Source: Massilia sp. NR 4-1
GTDB taxonomy: Bacteria > Pseudomonadota > Gammaproteobacteria > Burkholderiales > Burkholderiaceae_D
Direction of reading: 5' to 3'
DNA length: 64,000 nucleotides
NCBI RefSeq assembly: GCF_001191005.1
Contig: NZ_CP012201.1
Span: 4,774,001 to 4,838,000 of the forward strand
Below, piece by piece: positions 37,028 through 45,919 of this stretch (position 1 is its first letter; every line of letters starts with the position of its first letter). A program made the position numbers and the translations under genes. A model generated the notes under the pieces. The model was not told where the DNA came from, searched no databases, and saw only the letters and a program-made list of their open reading frames with translations.

Positions 37028-37924
37028 ATGTGGTTTAAGAATCTACAGATTTATCGTCTGCCCGCTCCGTGGGCTTACACTCCCGAACAACTCGAAGAAG
37101 CACTCCGTCCGCACGCGTTCACGCCGGCCAGCAGCAATGAGCTGATGCGCCAGGGCTGGGATACGCCGCGCCCGAACGGTGGCCTGGTCCACGTCGTCAA
37201 CAAGCAGATGCTGATCCTGCTCGGCACCGAGAAAAAGCTGCTGCCCTCCACCGTGATCAACCAGGTGGCCAAGGCGCGTGCCGCCGAGATGGAAGAACAA
37301 CAAGGTTTCGCTCCTGGCAAGAAAGCCATGAAGGAACTGAAAGAGCGCGTGGCCGATGAACTGCTGCCGCGCGCCTTCACCATCCGCAGCAATGTGTGGA
37401 CCTGGATCGACCCGGTCAACGGCTGGCTGGTGGTCGATGCCGCCAGCCCGGCCAAGGCCGATGACGTCATCAAGCTGCTGCTCAAAGCCGTCGACCGCAT
37501 GCCGCTGGAAAGCCTGCGCGTGCAGCGTTCCCCGGTGGGCGTGATGACCGCCTGGCTGCAGGAAGACGAGGCGCCGGCCGGTTTCACCATCGATATGGAT
37601 ACCGAACTGCGCGCCACCGGCGAGAGCAAGGCGGCGGTGCGCTATGTGCGCCACTCGCTGGAACCGGAAGAAGTGCGCCGCCACATTGCGGCCGGCAAGC
37701 AGTGCACCCGCCTGGCCATGACCTGGGACAGCAAGATCTCCTTCGTGCTGACCGAGTCGCTGGCGGTCAAGGGCGTCAAGCCGCTCGACGTCATCAAGGA
37801 AAACGAATCGTCCACCCGCAACGACGAGGAACGCTTCGACGGCGACTTCATGCTGATGACCGGTGAGCTGAGCAAGCTGCTGGCCGATGTGGTGGAAGCG
37901 CTGGGCGGCGAAGCGACCGCGTAA
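37028..37924 (+). CDS. rdgC: Recombination-associated protein RdgC
   Basis: The 298-residue protein begins MWFKNLQIYRLPAPW and has the length and wording of RdgC throughout (LMRQGWDTPRPNG, LPSTVINQVAKARAAEMEEQ, FTIRSNVWTWIDPVNGWLVV, RHIAAGKQCTRLAMTWDSKI). RdgC forms a ring-shaped dimer that binds duplex DNA and limits RecA activity. It is nucleoid-associated and cytoplasmic. A bidirectional hairpin separates it from the convergent methyltransferase gene. Confidence 0.96.
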   Translation: MWFKNLQIYRLPAPWAYTPEQLEEALRPHAFTPASSNELMRQGWDTPRPNGGLVHVVNKQMLILLGTEKKLLPSTVINQVAKARAAEMEEQQGFAPGKKAMKELKERVADELLPRAFTIRSNVWTWIDPVNGWLVVDAASPAKADDVIKLLLKAVDRMPLESLRVQRSPVGVMTAWLQEDEAPAGFTIDMDTELRATGESKAAVRYVRHSLEPEEVRRHIAAGKQCTRLAMTWDSKISFVLTESLAVKGVKPLDVIKENESSTRNDEERFDGDFMLMTGELSKLLADVVEALGGEATA

Positions 37925-37946
37925 ATCCGGCCGCTGCTTTCCCTTG

Positions 37947-37971
37947 AACAGGCCCGCCATGCGGGCCTGTT
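37947..37971. terminator. Bidirectional terminator between rdgC and methyltransferase
   Basis: AACAGGCCCGC pairs perfectly with GCGGGCCTGTT around a CAT loop. It lies 23 bases past the rdgC stop and 4 bases beyond the methyltransferase stop. T-runs are short on both strands. Confidence 0.8.
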
Positions 37972-37974
37972 TGC

Positions 37975-39513
37975 TTAGCGGGCCACGCCCAGCGCCTTGA
38001 GGATGGGCAGCAGGAATTCGCCGAATTTGTCCGCGCGCCGTTCCAGCTCCGCCAGCTGCTCCTGGTCGGATTCGGCGGCCTTGCCCTCAATCAGGATGCG
38101 TTGTCCCAGGCCTTGCAGAATGCCGTTGGCGAAACGGGCCCAGTCTTGCGGCATGCGCTCGCCTTCCTGGCGCGCCAGCAGGAAGAGCTGATGGAAGCGG
38201 TCGGCCGTGACGCCGCCGCCGGTGACCGGCGAAGCCAGGGCGCCCTGTTCCAGGCCTTCCGCCGCCAGCTGGCAGAGCTTGCGGTTCAGCTTATCGGTCA
38301 GCGGCTGGGCGCGGGCGATGCTGTCCTCGTCCTGCACCGGCTGCACCTGCAAGGTACCGGCCAGAATGAACAGCGCCTGGATGACTTCGCCCTGCGTCAC
38401 GCCCTGCGCTTCGCAGCTGTGCGCGATCTGCGCCACGCTCTTGGGCTGGTAGTCGGCCAGGCAATCGATCACCGGACGGTAGACGCGCTCGTGCAGATCG
38501 ACTTCGCCGCGTGCGACATTGGCCTTCAGCGACAGCAGGTGGCGCGGAATGGCCAGGATCATGCGCTGCGCCAGCCATTTTTCGCGGCGCGCCTGCTGGC
38601 TGAGCTGGCGCGCGCCATGTACCCAGTAATCGCGGCGGAAAGTCTGGTTGACCAGGAAGTCGCGCACGGTCTGGCGCAGCGAGGGGTCCTCGATTTCGTC
38701 CAGAATCTTGGACTGCTCAGGGCTGAAGTTGGCGACGTCGATATGGTCCAGATAGTGGGCGGAGCAGGCGAAGTTCAGCTTGGCCGGCTCCAGCCATTTC
38801 GTCATCGACGAGAAGGACATGGGCAGCCAGTCGCGGTTGAAATATTCATGCGCCAGATAGCTGCGATCCATCTTCTTCATGCCCTCGATCTTGGCCGTGA
38901 TTTGCGGGTTGGCGGTGAGGAAACCGGGGCCGCTGGCCAGCAGGCGCTCGGCAAACTGCAGCGCATCGTTGATGCGCGGCGCGATGCCCTTGCCGGGTGC
39001 GCCCATCACCTGGCTGTACTCGGTCAGCAGATCGCGCATGGGCACCATGGCGGCCCAGCCAGGCTGGGTGTTGTAGCTGATGTAGAGCACACCGCCCAGC
39101 TTCAGCTTGCGGCGGATGAAGTCGACGATGACGGCGCGGTTCTCGTCCGAGATCCAGCTCCAGATGCCGTGCAGGCCGATGCTGTCGAAGTCGGGCAGGT
39201 CGCCGCGGCCGCAGAATTCGGCGAAGGCCTGGTCGTACAGATGGGCCGGCGCGCCGGAAGCGCTGGCCAGTTCCTGCGCAAAACCGGCCTGGGAGGGATT
39301 GAAGTCGGTGCCATACCAGGCGCCGTCCGCACTGGCGGCATGAATATTGATGCTCATGCCTTGGCCGAAGCCCAGCTCGCAGCAGTTCCGAACTTCAGGA
39401 AAGACCAGGCCGGCATATAGAAAGGCCAGGCGCGCGCGCATCTGGCTCAGTTCGGAATAAGTACCATAGGTATAAGCGATATCGGCGACATAGCCGGCAG
39501 ACCAATCGGGCAT
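37975..39513 (-). CDS. Class I methyltransferase with regulatory domain
   Basis: The 512-residue protein combines an N-terminal SAM-dependent methyltransferase (motif I NCCELGFGQGMSINIHA, about residues 42-58; motif II GTDFNPSQAGFA; GVLYISYNTQPGWAAMVPMR) with a middle region resembling the methyltransferase regulatory domain family (PF10119) and a helical C-terminus. Relatives are often linked to protein or polysaccharide methylation. The substrate is unknown. The promoter region to its right ends at a terminator for the asparaginase-like gene. Confidence 0.82.
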   Translation of the reverse strand: MPDWSAGYVADIAYTYGTYSELSQMRARLAFLYAGLVFPEVRNCCELGFGQGMSINIHAASADGAWYGTDFNPSQAGFAQELASASGAPAHLYDQAFAEFCGRGDLPDFDSIGLHGIWSWISDENRAVIVDFIRRKLKLGGVLYISYNTQPGWAAMVPMRDLLTEYSQVMGAPGKGIAPRINDALQFAERLLASGPGFLTANPQITAKIEGMKKMDRSYLAHEYFNRDWLPMSFSSMTKWLEPAKLNFACSAHYLDHIDVANFSPEQSKILDEIEDPSLRQTVRDFLVNQTFRRDYWVHGARQLSQQARREKWLAQRMILAIPRHLLSLKANVARGEVDLHERVYRPVIDCLADYQPKSVAQIAHSCEAQGVTQGEVIQALFILAGTLQVQPVQDEDSIARAQPLTDKLNRKLCQLAAEGLEQGALASPVTGGGVTADRFHQLFLLARQEGERMPQDWARFANGILQGLGQRILIEGKAAESDQEQLAELERRADKFGEFLLPILKALGVAR

Positions 39514-39608
39514 GGCAACTCCTGTGAAAGTGGTTGATGCGAAGATCGGGTGTTTAAGTTGGTTGTCGAATATATATCGTATTATGCGGAACTGGCGTAC
39601 GGTAGGCG

Positions 39609-39643
39609 AAAAAAAACACCGGCCGCGCGCTGGCGGCCGGTGT
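39609..39643 (-). terminator. Intrinsic terminator after the asparaginase-like gene
   Basis: On the minus strand ACACCGGCCG pairs with CGGCCGGTGT around an eight-base loop and is followed by TTTTTTTT. It starts 21 bases after the gene's stop and isolates it from the methyltransferase downstream. Confidence 0.9.
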
Positions 39644-39663
39644 CTGGTCTGGACTGCGCCGGC

Positions 39664-40149
39664 TTACAGCGGCTGGAACACGCCGGCCGCCTTGTTCTTC
39701 TGCACATTGTCCCAGGCGAAGATCTGGCCGTTCATCGCCACGTACACGCCGGCCGGCAGGGTTTGCGCCACGGCGCAGGCAAAACCCATATTGAAGAAGG
39801 CGTCCGAGTTGTCGATCTCGTAGGGGATCATGGCGCCGGTCAGCACGATGGTCTGGCCCAGGTCGGCCGGGCCGAGTACGGCGGCGGTTTCCTTCATGGT
39901 GTCGGTGCCGTGCACGATGACGATGGCTTTTTCGGAGGCGGCGCGGCAGGCGGCCAGCACGCGTGCGCGGTCGCTGTCCTGCATATCGAGCGAATCGAGC
40001 AGGGGCAGCTGCTCCAGCTGTACGCCGACGGTGATGCGCGCGCGCGCGATGGCGGCGGGCAGGTGGCTGTCGGAGAAGCCCAGGGTGCCGTTCAGTTCAT
40101 TGTAATGCTTGTCGAAAGTGCCGCCGGTGGCGATGATGCGCAAGGTCAT
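39664..40149 (-). CDS. Short asparaginase-domain protein
   Basis: The 161-residue product covers only the N-terminal domain of type I/II L-asparaginases. It has the first catalytic threonine in IIATGGTFDKHY and the second in IVHGTDTMKETAA, followed by LTGAMIPYEIDNSDA. Full asparaginases are about 330 residues and complete their site with a C-terminal domain from the partner subunit. Such short single-domain proteins occur in proteobacteria as an intact family, so this is not necessarily a truncation. Activity is uncertain. Confidence 0.8.
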   Translation of the reverse strand: MTLRIIATGGTFDKHYNELNGTLGFSDSHLPAAIARARITVGVQLEQLPLLDSLDMQDSDRARVLAACRAASEKAIVIVHGTDTMKETAAVLGPADLGQTIVLTGAMIPYEIDNSDAFFNMGFACAVAQTLPAGVYVAMNGQIFAWDNVQKNKAAGVFQPL

Positions 40150-40302
40150 GGTTCTGTCATCTAAAGGTTGCAAAATAGGACAATGATAGCGTGAAGCCCG
40201 CCGCCTGTGCGGCCGGGCCGCTGCAAAAAAATCTTTGCCGCCGTGCTCTGGCAAAGTGCCCCATCGTTGAGTACACTGGATTTTTTGCCAAGTTCCCGTC
40301 CC

Positions 40303-41055
40303 ATGAAAGCGCTCGCACCCGGCACTGTGATTTTCCACCGCCATCGCGGTTATGGCGTGATCACGGCCGTCAATCTGCTGACCGGCTGGGTCGCCGCCCG
40401 TTTCGGCAGCGAGTCGCGCACACTCGACCTCAATCTGTCCACCGACGAAGTGCAATTCGCCGACGGCGAAGCGATCCTGTTCCGGCGTGCGCCGCCCGAC
40501 CGCATGCCGCATGCGCGGTTGATGGCCATGGTGCGCGAACTGCACCGCGCCGGCTATCAAAAGCTCTACCTGTATTCCTGGCCCAAGCCCTCCGGCCTGC
40601 ACTGGCGCTGGCATCTGTTCAGCGGCCCGCGCGACTGGATGCAGCGCTCCTGGCGCGAAGGCTGGTACGGTTCCGGCGCCGATTACAACGTTAACCCCGT
40701 GATGGGCTGGGGCGACAAGCCCGGCGCCAGCACGCACGAGCTGATCGACGCCCTGGCGCGCTTCGACCCGCAAGGCCTGGCCCAGGCCCTGGGCCGCGAC
40801 GAAGACCACAGCGCCTGGTTCGAGCAGGTGTGCGAGGCCCTGCTGCCCGGCTATATGTACAGCCTCGACATGCAGCGCCCCGAGGGCGGCCCCTTGCTGG
40901 ATGCGCCGGCGGTGCCCGTGGTCCCCGTGCGCGCCACGCTGCCGCCGTACAGCGGCCCCGACATCGGCTGGCCGCCCGGCTGGCAGGGTTTATGGAGCAA
41001 AGTCCACGTCCTGCCGGCCCGCCGCCCCGACTTCAGCGGCATCCCCGAGACCTGA
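40303..41055 (+). CDS. Hypothetical protein, 250 aa
   Basis: I do not recognise a family. The N-terminus PGTVIFHRHRGYGVITAVNL resembles a small SH3-like or CarD-like barrel, often seen at the start of nucleic-acid-associated proteins. The rest contains a Trp/Tyr-rich region (YLYSWPKPSGLHWRWHLFSG, WREGWYGSGADYNVNP) and a Pro-rich tail. No signal peptide or membrane helix. The start at 40303 is chosen because the upstream extension has no ribosome site. Confidence 0.6.
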   Translation: MKALAPGTVIFHRHRGYGVITAVNLLTGWVAARFGSESRTLDLNLSTDEVQFADGEAILFRRAPPDRMPHARLMAMVRELHRAGYQKLYLYSWPKPSGLHWRWHLFSGPRDWMQRSWREGWYGSGADYNVNPVMGWGDKPGASTHELIDALARFDPQGLAQALGRDEDHSAWFEQVCEALLPGYMYSLDMQRPEGGPLLDAPAVPVVPVRATLPPYSGPDIGWPPGWQGLWSKVHVLPARRPDFSGIPET

Positions 41056-41130
41056 ACCCATGTCTTTGATCTTCCTCCGCAAATGTTCACCTTGCTGCCT
41101 GATACCCGGGCGGACATTGTTTGCGCCGGA

Positions 41131-42126
41131 TCAAACGGATGGGCGGTGGTAGCCGGGGTTGAGGATGGTCTGGCAGCGGCCGGCGGCGAAGTCGAGCAGG
41201 TTTTGGAAGGCATGCTGGAAGTACAGCTCGTAACTGTCTTTTTCGACGTAGCCGAGGTGGGGCGTGGCGAGCACATTGGGCATGCGCAGCAGGGGCGAGT
41301 CGGGCGGCAGCGGTTCGGTGGTGAAGACGTCGAGCGCGGCCGCGCCGGGATGGCCGGCTTGCAGGGCGGCTTCGAGCGCATCGTCGGCGACCAGCTCGGC
41401 GCGGCTGGTGTTGACGAACAGGGCATCGGCTTTCATCAGTGCGAGGTCGGCGGCGGTGACGATGCCGCGCGTGGCGTCGTTCAGGCGCAGGTGCAGGGTC
41501 AGCACGTCGGCTGCGGCGAAGAAGGCTTCGCGCGTGGCGGCGGCGCGCAGGCCGTCGGCGACGGCGGCTTGGCGGCTGGCCTCGCTGCCCCAGACCAGCA
41601 CGTCCATGCCGAAGGCGCGCGCGTAGCCGGCGATCAGCTTGCCGATTTTGCCGTAGCCCCAGATCGCCAGGGTGCGACCCTTGAGTACCGTACCGATGCT
41701 GTTGAAATGCTCATTGGTGGAGACGGTCTGCCACTGGCCTTCCTTGAGCCGCGCCGCATACGGCACCAGCTTGCGCCGGGCCGCCATGATCAGCGCCCAG
41801 GTCAGCTCGGCCGGCGCGGTGGGCGAGCCGATGCCTTCGGCGATGGCGATGCCCAGCTCGGTGGCGGCGTCGACGTCGATATGGCCGCTGACCTTGCCGG
41901 TCTGCGAGATCAGCTTGAGGTTGGGCAGCTTGCTGAGCAGGGCGCGGTTGAAGCTGGTGCGCTCGCGGATCAGCACCAGCGCGTCGAACGGGGCGAGGCG
42001 GGCGGCCAGCTGGCCCAGGCCGCGGCTGGAATTGGTGAAGACCTTGACTTCGTGTTCGTTTAACAACTGAAAACAGTCGAGTTTCCGAACAGAATCTTGA
42101 TAATCGTCAAGTATCGCAATTTTCAT
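41131..42126 (-). CDS. D-2-hydroxyacid dehydrogenase family protein
   Basis: The 331-residue protein has the fold of NAD-dependent 2-hydroxyacid dehydrogenases such as SerA-like enzymes. The Rossmann motif is GRTLAIWGYGKIGKLIAGYA (about residue 148), with the catalytic arginine in NTSRAELV, glutamate in DVFTTEPLP and histidine in TPHLGYVEK. The N-terminus (MKIAILDDYQDSVRKLDCF) marks a subgroup with unknown substrate. It is transcribed away from pckG. Confidence 0.88.
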   Translation of the reverse strand: MKIAILDDYQDSVRKLDCFQLLNEHEVKVFTNSSRGLGQLAARLAPFDALVLIRERTSFNRALLSKLPNLKLISQTGKVSGHIDVDAATELGIAIAEGIGSPTAPAELTWALIMAARRKLVPYAARLKEGQWQTVSTNEHFNSIGTVLKGRTLAIWGYGKIGKLIAGYARAFGMDVLVWGSEASRQAAVADGLRAAATREAFFAAADVLTLHLRLNDATRGIVTAADLALMKADALFVNTSRAELVADDALEAALQAGHPGAAALDVFTTEPLPPDSPLLRMPNVLATPHLGYVEKDSYELYFQHAFQNLLDFAAGRCQTILNPGYHRPSV

Positions 42127-42477
42127 GGTTTTTAGCGCCTTTTTGGCGGTGGGAAGTAGCGAATTAACGGGTTTGCGAAAAACGGAAATAGCCTACTACA
42201 ATAGTCAACAACTATTCCTACATTTTTGTCTGTGCAGGCCATGGACGGGTGTACAATCGGCCCACCTTTGGAGCTCAGCATTGGGCTCCCGCAACAGATG
42301 TTCCATCAGCCCGGCTATCCTGACCGGGTTGCGCGCCCTCGAGAAATCGGGCGCTATCGACATGACCGCCGTATCGCCGAAGCATTTCGAATGACTTTCC
42401 GAGCGCAAGCTATCAGCTGACGACGATCCTGCCGTGCCGGGACAAGACCAGAATTCTTTATTGGCATTGGAGGTACT
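42127..42477. promoter_or_regulatory. Promoter region and long leader of pckG
   Basis: This gene-free stretch separates the divergent dehydrogenase and pckG. It holds a perfect AATAGT-CAACA-ACTATT palindrome (42200-42216), a TACAAT -10-like hexamer (42252-42257), and a GGAGC/GCTCC hairpin near 42270-42290. If transcription starts near 42264, the pckG leader is over 200 bases. GGAGG lies six bases before the pckG ATG. No convincing small ORF is seen. Confidence 0.5.
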
Positions 42478-44340
42478 ATGAATCAGCCCGTTATGGGAGG
42501 CGTTGCAACAGTGAACGCGCCAGCTTACATCAAACAGCAAAAGCTGATCAATTGGGTCGCGGAAATCGCCGCCCTGACCAAACCGGACCGCATCTACTGG
42601 TGCGATGGTTCGCAGGAAGAGTACGACCGCCTGTGCGGCGAAATGGTGGCCGCCGGCACCATGAAAAAGCTGAACCAGGAAAAGCGTCCGAACTCTTACC
42701 TGGCCTGCTCCGATCCGACCGACGTGGCGCGCGTGGAAGACCGCACCTTCATCTGCTCGAAAACCAAAGAGGAAGCTGGTCCGACCAATAACTGGATGGA
42801 TCCGACCGAAATGCGCGGCACCCTGAACGGCCTGTTCGACGGCTGCATGGCCGGCCGCACCATGTATGTGGTGCCGTTCTCGATGGGCCCACTGGGTTCG
42901 CCGATCGCCCACATCGGCGTGGAACTGTCCGACTCCCCCTACGTGGCCGTGAACATGCGCACCATGACCCGCATGGGCAAGGCCGTGTATGACGTGCTGG
43001 GCACCGATGGCGAGTTCGTGCCTTGCGTGCACACCGTGGGCGCGCCGCTGAAAGCCGGCCAGAAAGACGTGGCATGGCCATGCAATCCGACCAAGTACAT
43101 CGTGCATTATCCTGAGACGCGCGAAATCTGGTCCTTCGGTTCCGGCTACGGCGGCAACGCGCTGCTGGGCAAGAAGTGCTTCGCGCTGCGCATCGCTTCG
43201 AACATGGGCCACCAGGACGCGCAGAACGGCGGCGCCGGCTGGCTGGCCGAGCACATGCTGATCCTGGGCGTGGAATCGCCGGAAGGCAAAAAGCATTACG
43301 TGGCGGCGGCCTTCCCATCGGCCTGCGGCAAGACCAACTTCGCCATGCTGATCCCGCCCGCATCGTTCAAGGGCTGGAAAGTCACCACCATCGGCGACGA
43401 TATCGCCTGGATCAAGCCGGGCAAGGATGGCCGCCTGTACGCCATCAACCCGGAAGCGGGCTACTTCGGCGTCGCACCTGGCACCAACACCAAGACCAAT
43501 TCGAACTGCATGTCCTGCCTGGGCGAGAACACCATCTTCACCAACGTCGCGCTGACCGACGACGGCGACGTGTGGTGGGAAGGCCTGACCAAGGAAGTGC
43601 CTGAGCACCTGATCGACTGGCAAGGCAAGGACTGGACGCCAGCCTCCGGCACCAAGGCAGCGCACCCGAACGCGCGCTTCACCGTGGCCGCGACCCAGAA
43701 TCCGGTGATCGATCCGGCCTGGGACGATCCAGCCGGCGTGCCGATCTCCGCCTTCATCTTCGGCGGCCGCCGCTCCACCACCGTGCCGCTCGTCACCGAA
43801 GCGCGCAACTGGGTGGAAGGCGTGTACATGGCTGCGACCATGGGTTCCGAAACCACCGCCGCCGCTGCCGGCCAGATGGGCGTGGTGCGCCGCGATCCGT
43901 TCGCCATGCTGCCCTTCATCGGCTACAACATGAGCGACTACTTCCAGCACTGGCTCAACCTGGGCAAGAAGCTGGGCGATGCCGGCGCCAAGCTGCCGCA
44001 GATCTTCTGCGTCAACTGGTTCCGCACCGACGAAAACGGCCACTTCGTATGGCCAGGCTTCGGCGACAATATGCGCGTGCTGAAGTGGATGCTGGAACGC
44101 GTGGAAGGCCAGGCTGGCGGCGTGGAAAACGTCTTCGGCACCACCCCGCGCTACGGCGACCTGAATTGGGATGGCATCCCGTTCACCGCGGAAGAATTCG
44201 AAACCATCACCTCGATCGACAAGGATGCATGGCGCGAAGAACTGAAGCTGCACGCCGAACTGTTCGAGAAGCTGGCTTACCACCTGCCGCAGGAACTGAA
44301 GGACACCAAGGCCGCCATCGAGCAGCGCCTGAACGCCTGA
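42478..44340 (+). CDS. pckG: Phosphoenolpyruvate carboxykinase (GTP)
   Basis: The 620-residue enzyme converts oxaloacetate and GTP to phosphoenolpyruvate, the entry step of gluconeogenesis. It shows AALTKPDRIYWCDGSQEEYD, the kinase loop FPSACGKTNFAML with the reactive cysteine (about residue 282), ATMGSETTAAAAG, and the GTP-type signature NWFRTDENGHFVWPGFGDN (about 515-533). Length and motifs match the GTP-dependent class rather than the ATP class. It is monocistronic, with a long leader and a strong terminator. Confidence 0.97.
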   Translation: MNQPVMGGVATVNAPAYIKQQKLINWVAEIAALTKPDRIYWCDGSQEEYDRLCGEMVAAGTMKKLNQEKRPNSYLACSDPTDVARVEDRTFICSKTKEEAGPTNNWMDPTEMRGTLNGLFDGCMAGRTMYVVPFSMGPLGSPIAHIGVELSDSPYVAVNMRTMTRMGKAVYDVLGTDGEFVPCVHTVGAPLKAGQKDVAWPCNPTKYIVHYPETREIWSFGSGYGGNALLGKKCFALRIASNMGHQDAQNGGAGWLAEHMLILGVESPEGKKHYVAAAFPSACGKTNFAMLIPPASFKGWKVTTIGDDIAWIKPGKDGRLYAINPEAGYFGVAPGTNTKTNSNCMSCLGENTIFTNVALTDDGDVWWEGLTKEVPEHLIDWQGKDWTPASGTKAAHPNARFTVAATQNPVIDPAWDDPAGVPISAFIFGGRRSTTVPLVTEARNWVEGVYMAATMGSETTAAAAGQMGVVRRDPFAMLPFIGYNMSDYFQHWLNLGKKLGDAGAKLPQIFCVNWFRTDENGHFVWPGFGDNMRVLKWMLERVEGQAGGVENVFGTTPRYGDLNWDGIPFTAEEFETITSIDKDAWREELKLHAELFEKLAYHLPQELKDTKAAIEQRLNA

Positions 44341-44367
44341 TGCTGCAAGCCATCCCGGTTTGATGAG

Positions 44368-44396
44368 ATGCCCCGCCATGTGCGGGGCATTTTTTT
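44368..44396 (+). terminator. Intrinsic terminator after pckG
   Basis: ATGCCCCGC pairs perfectly with GCGGGGCAT around CATGT and is followed by six or more T. It begins 27 bases after the pckG stop. Confidence 0.92.
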
Positions 44397-44446
44397 ATTG
44401 GCCGTTATAGAATGCATCCGGTGAAGAATCTTCCGATGATGCCAGC

Positions 44447-45247
44447 ATGGCAGACCTGACACTCGACCGCGCCCTGGTCGATACCTCCGACGGCCCGCTC
44501 CTGTTCGTCGCGGCGGGTCGCGCCCCGGACACCGACTTTGCCCAGGGACCGCACCGGCATTCGCGCGGCCAGCTTTTCGGCTCGCTGCAGGGCCTGTTAT
44601 CGGTCGGCATCGAAAGCGGGGTGTGGGTGGTGCCGGCCATTCATGCCGTGTGGCTGCCGCCCCATCATATGCATTCGGTGCGCTCGCATGGTCCTTTCAA
44701 CGGCTGGAGCGTCTTCATCGCGGAAGCGGCCTGCGAGACCCTGCCCAAGCATCCCTGCACCCTGCGCGTGTCGGGCCTGTTGCGCGAAGCGGTGCTGCGC
44801 GCCGGTACCTGGCCGTACGAAGAGCTGGACGGCGTGCGCGAGCATGTGGCCGCCGTCATCCTCGATGAAATCCGCCACCTGCCGGCTGAGACCTTCGGCC
44901 TGCCGCTGCCGAAGGATGCGCGCCTGCTGCGCATAGCGCGCGCCCTGATCGACAATCCCGCCGACGAGCGCGATCGGGAACAGTGGGCAAGCTGGGGGGC
45001 CGTCAGCACGCGTACGCTGAGTCGCCGCTTCGTCGACGAGACGGGCTTCAGCTTCACGGCCTGGCGCCAGCGCGCCCGGCTGATGCGCGCGCTCGAACTA
45101 TTGGCGGCAGGCGAACCGGTGACGCGCATCGCCATCGACCTTGGATACTCCTCGGCCACGGCCTTCATCAACCTGTTCCGGCGCACGTTCGGGGCAACGC
45201 CGGCCGTCTATCGAGAGCGCCTGCAGCACGGCGCTCCAGGCGAGTGA
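44447..45247 (+). CDS. AraC-family transcriptional regulator
   Basis: The 266-residue protein has an N-terminal cupin-like sensor (FAQGPHRHSRGQLFGSLQG, then VVPAIHAVWLPPHHMHSVRS) and a C-terminal AraC DNA-binding domain with two helix-turn-helix units (WASWGAVSTRTLSRRFVDET and RIAIDLGYSSATAFINLFRR). This arrangement fits the AraC subgroup that senses small molecules with its cupin. No obvious target operon is adjacent. Confidence 0.9.
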   Translation: MADLTLDRALVDTSDGPLLFVAAGRAPDTDFAQGPHRHSRGQLFGSLQGLLSVGIESGVWVVPAIHAVWLPPHHMHSVRSHGPFNGWSVFIAEAACETLPKHPCTLRVSGLLREAVLRAGTWPYEELDGVREHVAAVILDEIRHLPAETFGLPLPKDARLLRIARALIDNPADERDREQWASWGAVSTRTLSRRFVDETGFSFTAWRQRARLMRALELLAAGEPVTRIAIDLGYSSATAFINLFRRTFGATPAVYRERLQHGAPGE

Positions 45248-45264
45248 TCGTCGCATCGCATCAT

Positions 45265-45645
45265 TCACTGGTCACCGGCCAGTAATTCCCGGCCTTGCTG
45301 GATGGCCTGTTCTTCGCTGGCGGCGAACTTCACCGCGAAGCCGAAAGCCTTGCTGGCCGTTGCCGCCACCAAGCGCATTGCTGCCGGAATAGGCTTCTCT
45401 CCTTCGACGACAATCATCCCGCGGCATAACTGCCGCATGCGCTCCTTGACCTTTTTGAAGAAGAGCGCCTTTTCCTTGCGTTCCTCTACCGTTTCATCCT
45501 GACGATCGTCGTGCCGGTGATTGGTAATCAGGACGAAGGGCTGGTCTTGCGCGAGGAGCTGCTGGATTTGCTCCGTAACGGGGATGCTGGATTCCACTTC
45601 TTCCCTGATGTAGACGAATGGCGCTTGCGAGATATCGATGAACAT
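45265..45645 (-). CDS. Hypothetical protein divergent from rtcB, 126 aa
   Basis: I do not recognise a family with confidence. The alternating beta/alpha pattern (PFVYIREEVE, PFVLITNHRHDDR, RQLCRGMIVVEGEKPIPAAM, AFGFAVKFAASEEQAIQQGR) resembles small STAS- or SpoIIAA-like folds. Its start follows AGGAAG. Only 27 bases upstream a terminator-type hairpin reads in its own direction, so its transcript must pass an attenuator. Its divergent placement at the rtcB locus suggests but does not prove a link. Confidence 0.6.
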   Translation of the reverse strand: MFIDISQAPFVYIREEVESSIPVTEQIQQLLAQDQPFVLITNHRHDDRQDETVEERKEKALFFKKVKERMRQLCRGMIVVEGEKPIPAAMRLVAATASKAFGFAVKFAASEEQAIQQGRELLAGDQ

Positions 45646-45671
45646 GCTGACTTCCTGGTAAAAGAGAACGT

Positions 45672-45704
45672 TTGAAAAAGGTGCGCAAGGCCGGCTTGCG
45701 CACC
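45672..45704 (-). terminator. Attenuator-like terminator in the leader of the 45645 gene
   Basis: GGTGCGCAAG pairs perfectly with CTTGCGCACC around a five-base loop, and on the minus strand the stem is followed by TTTTTC. It lies upstream of the minus-strand start rather than after a gene, with too little room for a promoter between. Transcription reaching the gene must read through it. Confidence 0.7.
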
Positions 45705-45802
45705 ATTGCCAGCATGTCGCTTATGCGAATCCGGCGCTCACACGGATGCGCCAATGCATAGCGCGCAGCTGCCATTTCATGCACGCGGTATTCAAAAAAA
45801 CG

Positions 45803-45832
45803 CTTGACACCGGATTCGGGACGGGTGCAGAA
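45803..45832 (+). promoter_or_regulatory. Strong sigma70-like promoter upstream of rtcB
   Basis: A perfect -35 TTGACA (45803-45808) and a -10 CAGAAT (45827-45832) are 18 bases apart, preceded by an A-tract. A CGGATTC/GAATCCG inverted repeat (45810-45816, 45829-45835) overlaps the -10 and could be an operator. No sigma54 site was found, in contrast to the RtcR-controlled rtcBA operon of enterobacteria. Confidence 0.65.
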
Positions 45833-45880
45833 TCCGCTCCACTGATTTTTGTTCAACCCCAATTCTTAGAAAGGACGACC

Positions 45881-45919
45881 ATGCCACGTACGGCTATCAC
45901 ATCGCAGCACACTCGATAG
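45881..45919 (+). CDS. Possible 12-residue leader peptide
   Basis: The frame encodes MPRTAITSQHTR and a TAG stop, with AAAGGA seven bases before the ATG. The ribosome site lies in the 5' arm of the long closing stem of the candidate RNA, so translation would compete with folding. It contains no run of a single amino acid of the kind seen in classical attenuation. It may be chance. Confidence 0.3.
   Translation: MPRTAITSQHTR

Noticed and set aside
45494..45862. A 122-codon minus-strand frame overlapping the divergent small gene
   Set aside because: It overlaps most of the start of a better-supported gene, runs through the terminator hairpin and lacks a ribosome site.
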